A stretch of 64,000 nucleotides of DNA from Diplosphaera chodatii (lineage: Eukaryota; Chlorophyta; Trebouxiophyceae; Prasiolales; Stichococcaceae), in contig JAALGY010000039.1 of the NCBI GenBank assembly GCA_032358165.1, forward strand, positions 1,240,001 to 1,304,000, in the 5' to 3' direction. Below the pieces are notes generated by a model. It searched no databases. It saw only the letters and a program-made list of their open reading frames with translations, and was not told the DNA's origin. Below are positions 23,727 through 33,900 of this stretch, piece after piece. A program made the translations under genes and the position numbers. The first letter of the stretch is position 1, and each line of letters begins with the position of its first letter.

Positions 23727-24349
23727 TCATATCTCCACTTGCTCGTCGGAGCCACCAAACTTAGCGGGCAGCGCCCTGAACTTCGGCAGGCCATCCCCCT
23801 TGTACTGCTGCAGGGCATCTGCCGCCGCATCGCCGCAGAACACATGCAGGCTGGGCTGGTACTGGAAGCCGACGATGCCGGACGGCAGCACGCCCTTGAA
23901 GCCGACGCCATCGACCTCCTGGTACACGCGGGAGCCGCACTCCTGCATGTGATCATCGAGAGCACATCAGCAGGGCCACATCAGGATGCATATCACACGC
24001 ACGCTACTATGCTGTGGGCAAGGGGCACAGCAATCATCGTCGGCACGCAACAGTATGACTTGCACAAGCAATTTTTGCTGGTCGATGGGATGCCTAGAAT
24101 GTGGCGCACCGTGCAGAAGTATCGGCCCATGTTCGGCATGCGCACAGTGAAGCGCTTCAGCAGATCCTCGCCCTTTGTGACGGTGACGTCGTCCGACTTG
24201 AACATGACGTTGGGGACCGGCGACATCTGGTGGTACAGTGTGTACGAGCTGCACCAGCATGAAGACTGAAACAGCGGCGTCCCCCTGATCTCAACCTCCA
24301 CGCCCTTACACGCACAGGTCAGGTGGTGGGGCTCCTGCTGCTCTGCCAT
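23727..24349 (-). CDS. GFA/CENP-V fold protein (glutathione-dependent formaldehyde-activating-like)
   Basis: Two exons, 24349-24110 and 23942-23727, joined in phase at the FCTECGS motif; 151 residues, the usual size. The zinc-site pattern is LTCACKGVEVEIRGTP near the N-terminus, SCWCSSY, then FCTECGSRVYQE, ending SLHVFCGD. Family members include bacterial formaldehyde-handling proteins and centromere protein V; most are of unknown substrate. Odd point: the usual CHCSxC segment reads CWCSSY, so one expected zinc ligand (the third Cys) is Tyr. It diverges from the EFHB-like gene with 522 bases between starts. Confidence 0.88.
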
Positions 24350-24871
24350 TGTGCTGCGTCGGTCTGAAATTCGAATGAGTATAGAGTGCAAATTGCGCGT
24401 TTGCTGCAGCTGTGGCCAGCGACGGAGGAGTAGGTTGTCATGATGACTAAGGCCGGCTGCGTTTCAAGAGTTTCATCACCCGTGCCCCAAAGTGTGCAGC
24501 CAAAGCGTGAAGCCATGTTGATGGGCACGAGTCGCGTCCCTACCTCACAACCTCAACGATGACTCTGTTTATTTGCTTCCAAAATCGTGTCGTCTAAAGG
24601 ATTGCTGTGCAGGAGTTCCAGATTTTGCTCAGCTCCGGCTGCTGACGTCAGCAAGATCGCGCGCCAGTGACCACCGAAACGGTCTGCCATGCCTTTTGAC
24701 GTCGCTATGAGCATGCATGCATTTTGCAGTTGTATCACGTTGAGGCAGCGCAGGTTCTTGGCACCTCTTGTGGTAGCACTACCCTGTGCTTGTCACGTGC
24801 TGGCAGGCATTGCTGCTGCAGGCCCAAGAGCACGCAGGCAATGTTAGCCGCTACCGCCCACGTTCCCCAAT
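24350..24871. other. Divergent intergenic region, GFA gene / EFHB-like gene
   Basis: 522 bases between opposed start codons; shared promoter space. It is somewhat less GC-rich than the genes. No defined element recognised. Confidence 0.5.
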
Positions 24872-27802
24872 ATGAGCACCTGCTGCAGCAGCACCCGCCC
24901 TGCGGGCATCTCTCTGCCCCGACATGACGATGCCGTTCGGCAGGCGCTGCAGGATCCGGACAGGCCGCCGACGCCGCCGCATGTGCACAAATTCCGCGAC
25001 ATGCGCATCGAGCACGAGCCCGGCGTTCCCATCAGGTGCTGGCACAACTGACTCAGAGCAGGTCTGGAGTGACAGATGTGAGCAGTGGACTGACGGATGT
25101 GAGCAGTGCGCCATGGATGACATGAGGGGCTGTTGACCCTGACCGAAGATGATGTGGTGAGAGTGTCCATGGTGTTCGGCAGTTCACCATCCTCCATCCG
25201 TGGTCAGGCACCCTGGCACGGCAGAAGATCCGTTGCCGCCGCCAGGCACGATATTCGGCCGCCGCACGCCAAAGGATGCGGTGACGGCAGCCGAGGCGCT
25301 GCGCGGCGCACCGCAGTCCCGGCTGGAGGCCTGGCGCCAGCAACAGGCGGAGACCATCTACACCAGGTTTTGGTAGTCGATGTGATGGGATGGGACGTTG
25401 TATAGGGGTTATGTATCCAGTCTGAGTTCAGGAGAGGAAACACAAACCTCATACGCAGCTGCCTGCACTGCGCTGCCCGTGCATCCGACAGTGTGTGTTC
25501 CAGAGATTGGTGCTGCAAACTGCGCAGCCGTGGAATTACATGCATGCGTGCACTCTTTGCAGCACCCAGCAGAGGCCACTAGGCCATGGCGCGCTGCCTC
25601 GGAGCAGTGCCGCCTACGTTGCATCCTCTGGCAGGGGTGCCTCAGCTGTGGATGCGATCATTCGGCCTGCCGCCGAGGCTGCGGCAGCTAATGTTGCTGC
25701 GCACCCGCCGCAGTCACTGGATCAGCAGCGGCGGTGTCGGCAGCTCGCGGATGGCCATGGCGTCAGAGAAGCATTGGCGCCATACACATGGGTGTGAAAT
25801 GGGCTGCCTGCCAGACCAGGGAGCTGTTGTGCACCCTGCAAGTGAGAAGATCATGCCAACATAGCAGCTGCACGTGCGAAGATCGCCCTGGGTGCTGCAG
25901 GATGGGTTTGATGCTGTCAGAGAGCCCGATGTGGTGCACCGCCACTACATCACCAGCCATCATGACTACTGGCCGGGTGCGCTGGCAGCTCTCCTGACGG
26001 CGAAAGCACAGCTGCACATGGATGCCCTGTAACCTTTTATTGCAAATGCCTCCATCTGACCTTCGCTGGGCATCCTGCAGGCGAGCAGCTGAGCAGGTCC
26101 TATGACTGGGGTGGCCTCGACCCCAGGAGCCATGCCTTTGGCGCCAGCCCTGGATCAATGCCCCGAGACGGCAGCGCTGCGCGCGCTCTTCTGAACGGCA
26201 CATCTGACTCTGCAGGTCTCCGACCTTTGTGACGATGACGCCAGTGCTCCGCTGGTCCCTGGTATGTGGTAGCAGCACTGTCCGGTTCCAGACATATGTC
26301 TGTTTGCTGCCTCACACTATGAGGTCTTTGTCATGCAGCGTGCCACCACGAAACATGTGACGCCCCAATGGGGCGCCGCCGCTCAACCAGCTTCAGCAAT
26401 GGTACCATCAACGGAAGCTCCGCTGAACCTGCAGCCAGTGGCGGTCCGTCCTATTGCTGGTCCGAAGGCGGCAGCGGCTATGTGAGTGGCGCAGTGGCAG
26501 CAGCCGCTGCCAGCAACAGGCAACAGCTGTGCCATCAGTCGGGTGATGGCAAAGCCGGGCATCTTGCTCACGCAGCGAGGTAGGACCCTAATGAGTGCTC
26601 CAGCTCTCGGCATGCCAGCCTGCTGCAAGGGCTGCATGCTCTACGCTCGTGAGCCGCAAGTAAAAGGGGTTCACCAGCAGATTTGGCACTTGCACTTGGC
26701 AGGATGCTGTCCGAGGACCACGTCTTCGGCGTGCCCTCGCATGGCCGCGAGCCGCAGGAGCACGCAGGAGCCCTGATCCACTCGCAAGTGAGCAGGTTGC
26801 TGACTGGTCAGCTTTCACGGTGAATCATGGCCTAACACGTCCTGTCTGAACACCGCCTTTACGGTGCTAGGCAGATGCCTACCATCATGCAGGCTCTGCT
26901 TGAGCGGTTTGTGACGACATGTTCTGTGGTGGTCCCATAAACTGCTTGACGTGACAGGCGCCGACGTTGCCACTGCCGATGGCAAGAGGAGGGCACCGCC
27001 AAATGGACGCACGGTTGCCACCCGCTCGTTGGCAGGTGCAGCATGTCCAAACATCAGAAGAGCATGGTATGTGATGACCTCAACGAACATGTGGACCCGG
27101 TGGGGCAAGCGCTCATCTGGAAGTGCACACGCACCATGTTTTACACACTCTTGTCTATACAGGCTGCAGGCGTGCCGTCACGACCGCCGCACTGTCAAGG
27201 CGCACCCGCAGCATCGCAGGCAAGTCAGGCTGGCGCCACAGACATCTGTGGCCGGCCACTCGCCAAGGGCGCAGACCCCGCCATGAGTGAGGTGCATCCC
27301 TATAGCTCTTTTCTATCAGAGGAGCACTGTAGGGGAGCACGGTGGCATCAGGGACAGCATGCGCATGCACACAGTGGCACAGTATATTGCTTGCTGAGGT
27401 GAACCTGAGCATCAGCTGCTCCGTGCAGGTGCTGTTTCCCTCGGCGCCTCAGAATGCATTGAGTGGCCCTGAAGCGGAGGTGCTGCGGTCAAAGGATGCA
27501 CTTTGGGAACTCATTGGCATACCGCTGAAGGTAACCAGGAATTTGTGGCCTGCTTTGCATGAGTATGGGTTGAAATGTATGCAAAGTCAGTTCCATGTCC
27601 GCTCATCACGGATCCATGTCCACTGCGACAAGTTCTTTGCCTTTGCCTTCTGCAGCTGACGGTTGCAGAGTTTAGCACCATCTTCAGCATGGCAGCTGGC
27701 GGCAGCACCGGTGGCAGTGGTAGCGTCTTTGCATCCATTGCAGGTTGCATGCGGGCGCGACAAAGCCTGCGGCCTGCTGCTAGCGCTTACATCATATCAT
27801 AA
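24872..27802 (+). CDS. EFHB/CFAP21-like ciliary protein
   Basis: About eleven exons. Firm ones: 24872-25035, 25208-25366, from 25563, an exon from about 25883 ending in HDYWPG, one from about 26082, and the terminal exon to the stop at 27800-27802. Segments match EFHB as I know it, in the same order: RPPTPPHVHKFRDMR, PPGTIFGRRTPKDAVTA with QQQAETIYTR, RHYITSHHDYWPGEQ, DWGGLDPRSHAFGASPG, and SEDHVFGVPSHGREP with GALIHSQ. EFHB is a microtubule inner protein of axonemal doublets in animals and Chlamydomonas. The last exons (SKDALWELIGIPLK, TVAEFSTIF) lie where EFHB has EF-hands, but I see no full calcium loop. Joins at 25366-25563 and 26212-26560 are uncertain. Confidence 0.75.
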
Positions 27803-28468
27803 GAACACCTGAAGGCGCGTATGTAAGGCACCTGCTGCTGAACACTAGCACCTGACAGCAGGAAGAGGTAGCAGCCTGCATGGCAGCGACCTGACAACAC
27901 CATCGTACTGAGGTCTGGTGTGTGGTTCCAGAGCCAAGATATCTAGGAAATCAGGGATAGGAAGCAATGCAACTGGCTGCGGACGTGCGTCCAAAGGACG
28001 TTTGTCAAGAAGCTGCCGTTGTTCATTGCTTACCATGGAATGCGGGCTCTGGCGACATACACTGCATGCCTAGCGCATACTGTGGCACCTACACATTGTC
28101 ACACCGTACATCTAGCAAACCTGGACAGACTGCCCTGGCATCAGAAGGACGACAGTCAGGCACATGAACTGTGCATCTGCCCATGGCAAACAGCCCCCAA
28201 AGCCAACTGCACACCGCAGCACAGTAAAGCACACTGCGCCCCAGTGCACAGCACTGGAACAAGGGAGCAGTGGTAACTTCTTGTTCAACCCACACCAGCA
28301 GGCAGCTCTGCTCCACCAAATGTAATCTGCATAGGGTCTCCGTGCAAACAGCTGCAGAGGCACGGCAACAACCACTGATGGCAGCCCCAGGTAACGCGAC
28401 CAGCAGTCCCACTACACAGCCAGTCTGCGCCCCTACAGTTGCCATTGCTGACTGACATACAACCACTG
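27803..28468. other. Convergent 3' region, EFHB-like gene / low-complexity gene
   Basis: 666 bases between facing stop codons. TGTAA occurs on the plus strand at 27822-27826 and 28321-28325. No coding exon recognised. Confidence 0.5.
28321..28325 (+). terminator. Candidate TGTAA polyadenylation signal of the EFHB-like gene
   Basis: About 520 bases past the stop. A second TGTAA, at 27822-27826, is only 20 bases past the stop and would give a very short 3' UTR. Confidence 0.35.
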
Positions 28469-30073
28469 CTAGGCCTGCCAGGCGATGAGAGTGTGCTTCC
28501 GACTGCTGCCAGCTGCCGCCGCCCCGCCTGCTGCCGTGCCGCTGCTGCTGCTGCCGCCTGCCGCCTTTGCCTTGACTGCTGGCTGCTGCGCAGGCCTGGG
28601 ATTTGCGGGTTTGCCGGCAATTGCATCCAGACTCATGCCCAGCTTCTGCTCCACGCTGGCCGGCGTCTGCTGCAAAGCAGCAGCCGGCTGCTTCTTTGGC
28701 GCATGCGGCTGCGCCTTAGCAGCTGCTGACTTGACAAACTTGGGGTTGATGCTGATGCTGCCGCCTCCCGCGCCGCCGCCGCCGCCGCCGCCGATCGCAA
28801 CCACCTTCCGACTAGAACCTGCGTCTGTGTCTGGCCACTTGCGCTTGGACCCCTTGAACGTGCCCGCCATGCCGTTGTCACCCCAGCCGCCTGCTGACAC
28901 CTGCCTGCCACCCGCAGCAGCTCCCCCCACCACCTCCACCCGCCTGCTGCCGTGGCGCAGCACCCCAACGCCACGCCGCGTGTCGCCGGCAGCCCAGGCA
29001 CCCTCAGCAGGCGCCGCCATGCTGACGCTGCCGCCGCCGAACCCAGGGCTGTCGGCGCCGAAGCCCAAGCCGCCCTTCACCGCGGCTGCTGGAGCTGCCA
29101 CTGTGCTGCCGCCACCGCCGAAGGCGGCCGCCAGGTACTCGTCCAGCTCAGCCACATAGGCGGCGTTGTCGGCATAGTCCTGCTGCTGGCGGCGGATGCG
29201 GGACTGGAAGCCGTGGCGCAGCGCGTTCGCTTCCTCCCCTGGGGGGTGCGCCGCGATCACCGCCGCGTGCGAGTTGGCGAGCTGCAGCGCGTTTCGCTCC
29301 AGGGCCGCCAGCAGCTTGTCTGCCACCCCGTAGCCCTCGGCAAAGGCGGGGGACCCGCCGCTGGGCCGCCGGGAGGGGGGTCCCGCTGCAGGGGGACCGC
29401 CACGGGGACTGCCGCCTGAGCCGCGGCGCTGCGCGATCGCCTCCAGCAGGCTGCCGGAGCCCTGCTGCTGCTTGTACAGCTGCGCGAGGCCGGAGCCCCT
29501 GGTGGCGGCTGACAGGCCGCCCGCAGCGGGGGCTCCAGGGTGCGAGGCCAGGCGGCTGCGCAGCCCGACAGGCACCTCGCCGGGCTCTGGGGCCTCGCTG
29601 CTGCTGTCGAAACGGCCATTGCGACCGGCTGAAGCAGCCCCGCCGCTGCCAGCGGTGCGGCTGCCGGCCGCCGACTGCAGCTGCAGCGCGACCGCCGAGT
29701 GCATGTTGATGCCGCCGCCGTGGCTGCTGCCGGCGGCCCGGAGGCGGCTGCTGCCGCTGTAGGGTTTGGATGTGTAAGGGTGTGCACTGCCGTGGCCTGG
29801 GTGCGCCTGCTGCTTCCAGCCGCCATCCTTCCAGCGGTGGGTGCCGGGCGGCGGGACATTCTTGGGTAACTTGACCGTGATGGATCCGCCGGGCCATGCC
29901 TTTCTGGGCCCAAAGTTGGGGTTGCCGGACGCGGGCTTGGGCGGCACGTACTTGATGGGCTGCTTCGACTTGCGGGCATCCTGCTGCAGCTGCAGGCTGT
30001 CTGCGGAGGGCTGGGCGCCTGCTGCGGCGGCATCAGTTGTTGTGTCAGCCGCAGCAGCCACTGCGTCTGCCAT
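28469..30073 (-). CDS. Unknown intronless low-complexity protein with a C-terminal UBM-like motif
   Basis: A single open frame of 534 residues from ATG at 30073 to TAG at 28471-28469. I do not recognise a family. It is rich in Gly, Ala, Ser and Pro. Less biased segments are KYVPPKPASGNPNFGPRKAW followed by ITVKLPKNVPPPGTHRWKDG near the N-terminus (about residues 40-85), a helical stretch DKLLAALERNALQLANSHA with RRQQQDYADNAAYVAELDEY in the middle, and near the C-terminus SVEQKLGMSLDAIAGK, which resembles the UAP56-binding MSLD-x-I motif. Basic clusters such as GSKRKWPDT suggest a nuclear protein. RNA-related function is inference only. The opposite-strand ORFs are shadows of the GC-rich codon pattern. 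Confidence 0.75.
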   Translation of the reverse strand: MADAVAAAADTTTDAAAAGAQPSADSLQLQQDARKSKQPIKYVPPKPASGNPNFGPRKAWPGGSITVKLPKNVPPPGTHRWKDGGWKQQAHPGHGSAHPYTSKPYSGSSRLRAAGSSHGGGINMHSAVALQLQSAAGSRTAGSGGAASAGRNGRFDSSSEAPEPGEVPVGLRSRLASHPGAPAAGGLSAATRGSGLAQLYKQQQGSGSLLEAIAQRRGSGGSPRGGPPAAGPPSRRPSGGSPAFAEGYGVADKLLAALERNALQLANSHAAVIAAHPPGEEANALRHGFQSRIRRQQQDYADNAAYVAELDEYLAAAFGGGGSTVAAPAAAVKGGLGFGADSPGFGGGSVSMAAPAEGAWAAGDTRRGVGVLRHGSRRVEVVGGAAAGGRQVSAGGWGDNGMAGTFKGSKRKWPDTDAGSSRKVVAIGGGGGGGAGGGSISINPKFVKSAAAKAQPHAPKKQPAAALQQTPASVEQKLGMSLDAIAGKPANPRPAQQPAVKAKAAGGSSSSGTAAGGAAAAGSSRKHTLIAWQA

Positions 30074-30995
30074 GGTCTGCTGCTGAAGCTGCGGCTGCGG
30101 CTGCTGCTGCTGCTGCTCGGCCTCTACTCTTCAGCAAGCGACTTCTCTGCTACGAGCGGTGAAGCAGAAGGCTCAACAGCTGGGGGGCAGCGGCAGCCCT
30201 GATTTCGGCGTCAGCCGCAGGTGCTGCTGAAAGCTGGCGGATTTGAAGGTAGCAGGCGGCTATGGATGCCAAGCCGAAGCGGTGGCTGGGCCTGCGCACA
30301 GAGGTGGGAACATTCCAGATGTGCTGAGTGGCCTGTCACGTACACATGTTACAGCAGCCCGCAACACGACAGGTCAATGGCAGTGGCAGACATGACAAGA
30401 CGAAGCATGGCGGGGTCACTCGGACGCCGTAAAAAGTCAGGATGGAGGATGCACACCTTACGAGATCGCGACGGGCAGGAGCTTGGGACAAGGGCTGCGC
30501 TGATAAGGACGTTCGCCAGACAGCAACGCAGCAGTAACGCTACGAGGACGGCAAGGCACTGAGCGTCAGCTGGTGAGGAACAAGCTACAAAGGGAGGAGG
30601 CTAACGTGTGAGCTACCGGTTCGGAGCAACACACGAAACAAAGGAGGCACTGCCGACGTGCTCGCGGGGTGTCAAGTTGGGGAGTCTAGAACATGCAAAT
30701 GCACTATGATGTAAATCGCGGCGCCGGGTCCGAACGCCCGAGTTGAGGTGAGCGCCCTGGAGTGAATCAGGACTCTCTGCAGGATGGGATCCTGTTTGCA
30801 TGTTTGCTGCTTGCACTCCCTGCAGGAGTATTCACTGATTGTCATGGTCTTCACGAGCGTGGACATGCACACGTTGCACTGCAGGTGAATGCGGATGACA
30901 ACCTGACAGGGGGTCCCGGCAATTCGCACGTGAACCCCGATCGATCAGGCGCTTGAAAGGTCTCACTGAACGCCTGTCACCGCAACAAAACATCC
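30074..30995. other. Divergent intergenic region, low-complexity gene / CCAR1-like gene
   Basis: 922 bases between opposed start codons. A CTG-rich run at about 30096-30118 adjoins the minus-strand start. No further element recognised. Confidence 0.5.
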
Positions 30996-33900
30996 ATGTC
31001 TGGCCAGTGGAACGCCCAAGGCTACGGCGGGGCCGGAGGCTACCAGCAGGGCGGCTACGGCGCACAGCAGGGGGCCCAACAGGTTGTGACACTTAAGTGC
31101 CGACATGTGACATTCGACGTCTCGAAGCCCTATGCTTGCCTTGCACGCTCCCTTGCGTGCAGCAGAGTCATAGGATGCATTTGCCTTCTTGTCAGGCCTG
31201 GACACAAACGCACGTGTTGCCTTTGATCTCTGACGCTGATGCAGTTGACGCCGTAAGTTGACATTCGCCTCATGTGCTGCAGGGATCTCAGGGGCAGCAG
31301 CCGCAGTACGGCTATGCGCAACAGAATCCGCAGGTGTAGGCCAATGTTCTCCATCGTTCGATCACGTGGCACATCCGGACACTCTTGTCACGTGGTGGCG
31401 GTGCAGCTGCTGCATGTGGGTATGGATCAAGTATGCACAGCCTTGATACATCGACGTAGTTGGAACGGCCGCAGGCTCCGGGTGGTACACCGGGTGGTGC
31501 CAGTGGATTCGGCAACCAGGGGTACGGGGGTCAGCAGGGTCAAGCGCCCGCATCGCAGGGCCAGCAGCCCAGCTATCGCAGCGGGTATGGCTCCAGTGCA
31601 AACCAGCAAGCCCAGCAGCCCGCGTACGGTGGCCAGCAGGTACCGGTGCTTGCTCCCTCTGCGTGCATCCGCATGCATTGCCAGCGGCTGTCAGGGCTTG
31701 TTATGGAAACCTCGGGGACCAGGCACTGCGTGGCAATGCTCAGCTGCCTGCATCTCCACCCACAGCAGTTGCAACGACAGCATGCAAAGGGAGCCGGCGG
31801 CCTGGAGCGGTTCCCAGTTGCTCTTACCTGGCGTGGTCACTTTGCTACAGGGGGCGTATGGCCAGTCAGCAGGCGCGCCCCAGAGCGCCTACTCAGCACA
31901 GCAGCCTACTGGCGGGTACAGAGCGCCACCACCAGCACAGCCGCCGCCCCAGGCGCACCAGCAGGCCAGCGGCTACGGGCAGCAGCAGCATCCGCAGCAG
32001 GGGGCATATGGCCGCAGCATGGCGGCGACGCCCCCCGCAGCTGGCCTCCCGCCGGGCCTCGGGTCGGATCCGAGCAGCAAGCTGCAGTCCATCATTGCAC
32101 AGGTGGGACCCTCCTCGTAGTACTTTACACATTTCGGCCAGCACGGTGCCGTACGGCTGAGTGCATCTGGCGCGTCGGCCTCCGCACAAAGGACTGCACG
32201 CAGCAGCGGCTGGAGCCCGAAGCAGCAGAGGAGCGTGCGTCTGCAGCCCGCAGCTGGAGGACTGGAAGGGCTGAGGAAAGGGGGCTCCTTGTGTGCATCT
32301 GGATCTGCATTAAACTGTGCTGCCAGCTGGTCTTCATCCGGCAGGGCCATGCCAAGGACTGTGCATTCATCGTCACGCCTGACTACTGTCGAGGCCCCAT
32401 CTTAGTGAAGCTGTGTGGACACCATTGCCTTGCAACTGCTATCGAGCATCGGACGCACAGGCCGCCAGCCTCGCCAACCTGAACGCCGCCACTGCGTCTC
32501 CATCCGCCGGCGCACCGAGTCTCCAGTCGCCCCAGCAACCGCCGCCACAGACAGCGTCAACAAGCTATGGGCAGCAGGGCTCTAGTGCTGCATATGGCTC
32601 GTATGGTGCTCAGGGAAGCGGCTCGACCCAGCAGCCACCGCGGCAGCAGCCGCCCACAAACTATGGGCAGCAGGCCCCTAGTGCTGCATATGGTGGGGGC
32701 TCAGGTCAGCACTCTTCCTGAGGAAAGCTGGTCAGTAGTTTACTCGACGATGCCACAGGTCATGCATGCAAGGCCCCTGCTCGGCAGGCGGTCATCACAC
32801 TAAACCACTCAACACCACAAGATCTGCAGGGTCGGACCTGCAACACTGTTGAGCTCTCCTCAGATATCCTGCCGCTGTGTTGCAGCCTCTGCCTGCTGTC
32901 CCTGTCTTGCTCACAGCTGTCTCGTGTTCCGGCAGGGTCTGGTGCACTGCGCTCCCCGCAGCCGTACGGCCAGCAGACGCCGCCGCCCTACGGCCAGCAG
33001 CCGGCGCAGCAGTCTGCCCCGAGTTATGGGCAGCAGGCGGCGCCGCCCTCCAGCGGCGCCCCGCAGGCGGCTGCTAGCAGCTATGGCTCTGGCGCCGGTG
33101 CGAGCGGGTATGGCAGTGGTGTGGGGGCAGGGGCCTACGGCGCAGCCGCTGGCAAGGGAGGCTACAGCTCGCAGCCGCAGATTGCGCCGCCACAGCAGCA
33201 GCAGGGTGGCTATGGCTCTCAGCAGCCGCAGCAGCAGCAGCAGCAAGGTGCTTCACAGCAACCAGGGACCTATGGGCAGACCGATCCCTCATATGGGCAG
33301 ACCCATCCCTCATATGGACAAGCCAATCCCTCATATGCGCAGCAGACACCAGGTTTGTACTCATTCGATCATCCATGTCATGGTGCCATGCAGACTAGAA
33401 TTGTTCAGGGCCCTGCTGCCGATGGCGGGTGTTGTCAGTTCGCCTTCCTGCTCCTCCACTGCAGGCACACAGTATGGCAGTCAGCAGGCGAGCAAGCCTG
33501 CATATGGCGGCGCTGTGGCGGCCAGCAGCTATGGCGGGAGCCAGGGCGTGACCGCGGCTGCAACGCCAAACACTGGCGTGCCATACACGCCGCCGCCAGC
33601 AGCGAACGCTGCAGGGGGGGCGCCAGCGGGGCCGCAGGCCTTTGGGCGCCCGCTGGGAGGCCGCTTCGCTGCACAGGGGGCGCAGGCGCCGGCCACATCA
33701 GCAGCGCCCGCAGCTGCGGCCCCCGCCGGTGGCAACCGCTACGGCGCCCCGCTGCAGGCGCCACGGCCATATGCCATGCAGCAGGCGCCCGCCGCCGCTG
33801 CAGCGCAGGGCGGGCAGCAGGGCCGCAGCGGATATGGCGCCTACACGCCAGCCGCGCAGCCACAGGTGACTGTGGCTTCCATGCAGCGGCCAAACAAAGC

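Noticed and set aside
23739..24269. 176-residue plus-strand ORF over the GFA gene
   Set aside because: It covers GFA exons on the opposite strand; the minus strand has the family motifs and clean phase.
28485..29159. Long plus-strand ORF opposite the low-complexity gene
   Set aside because: It mirrors the GC-rich codon pattern of the minus-strand ORF, which is longer and uninterrupted.
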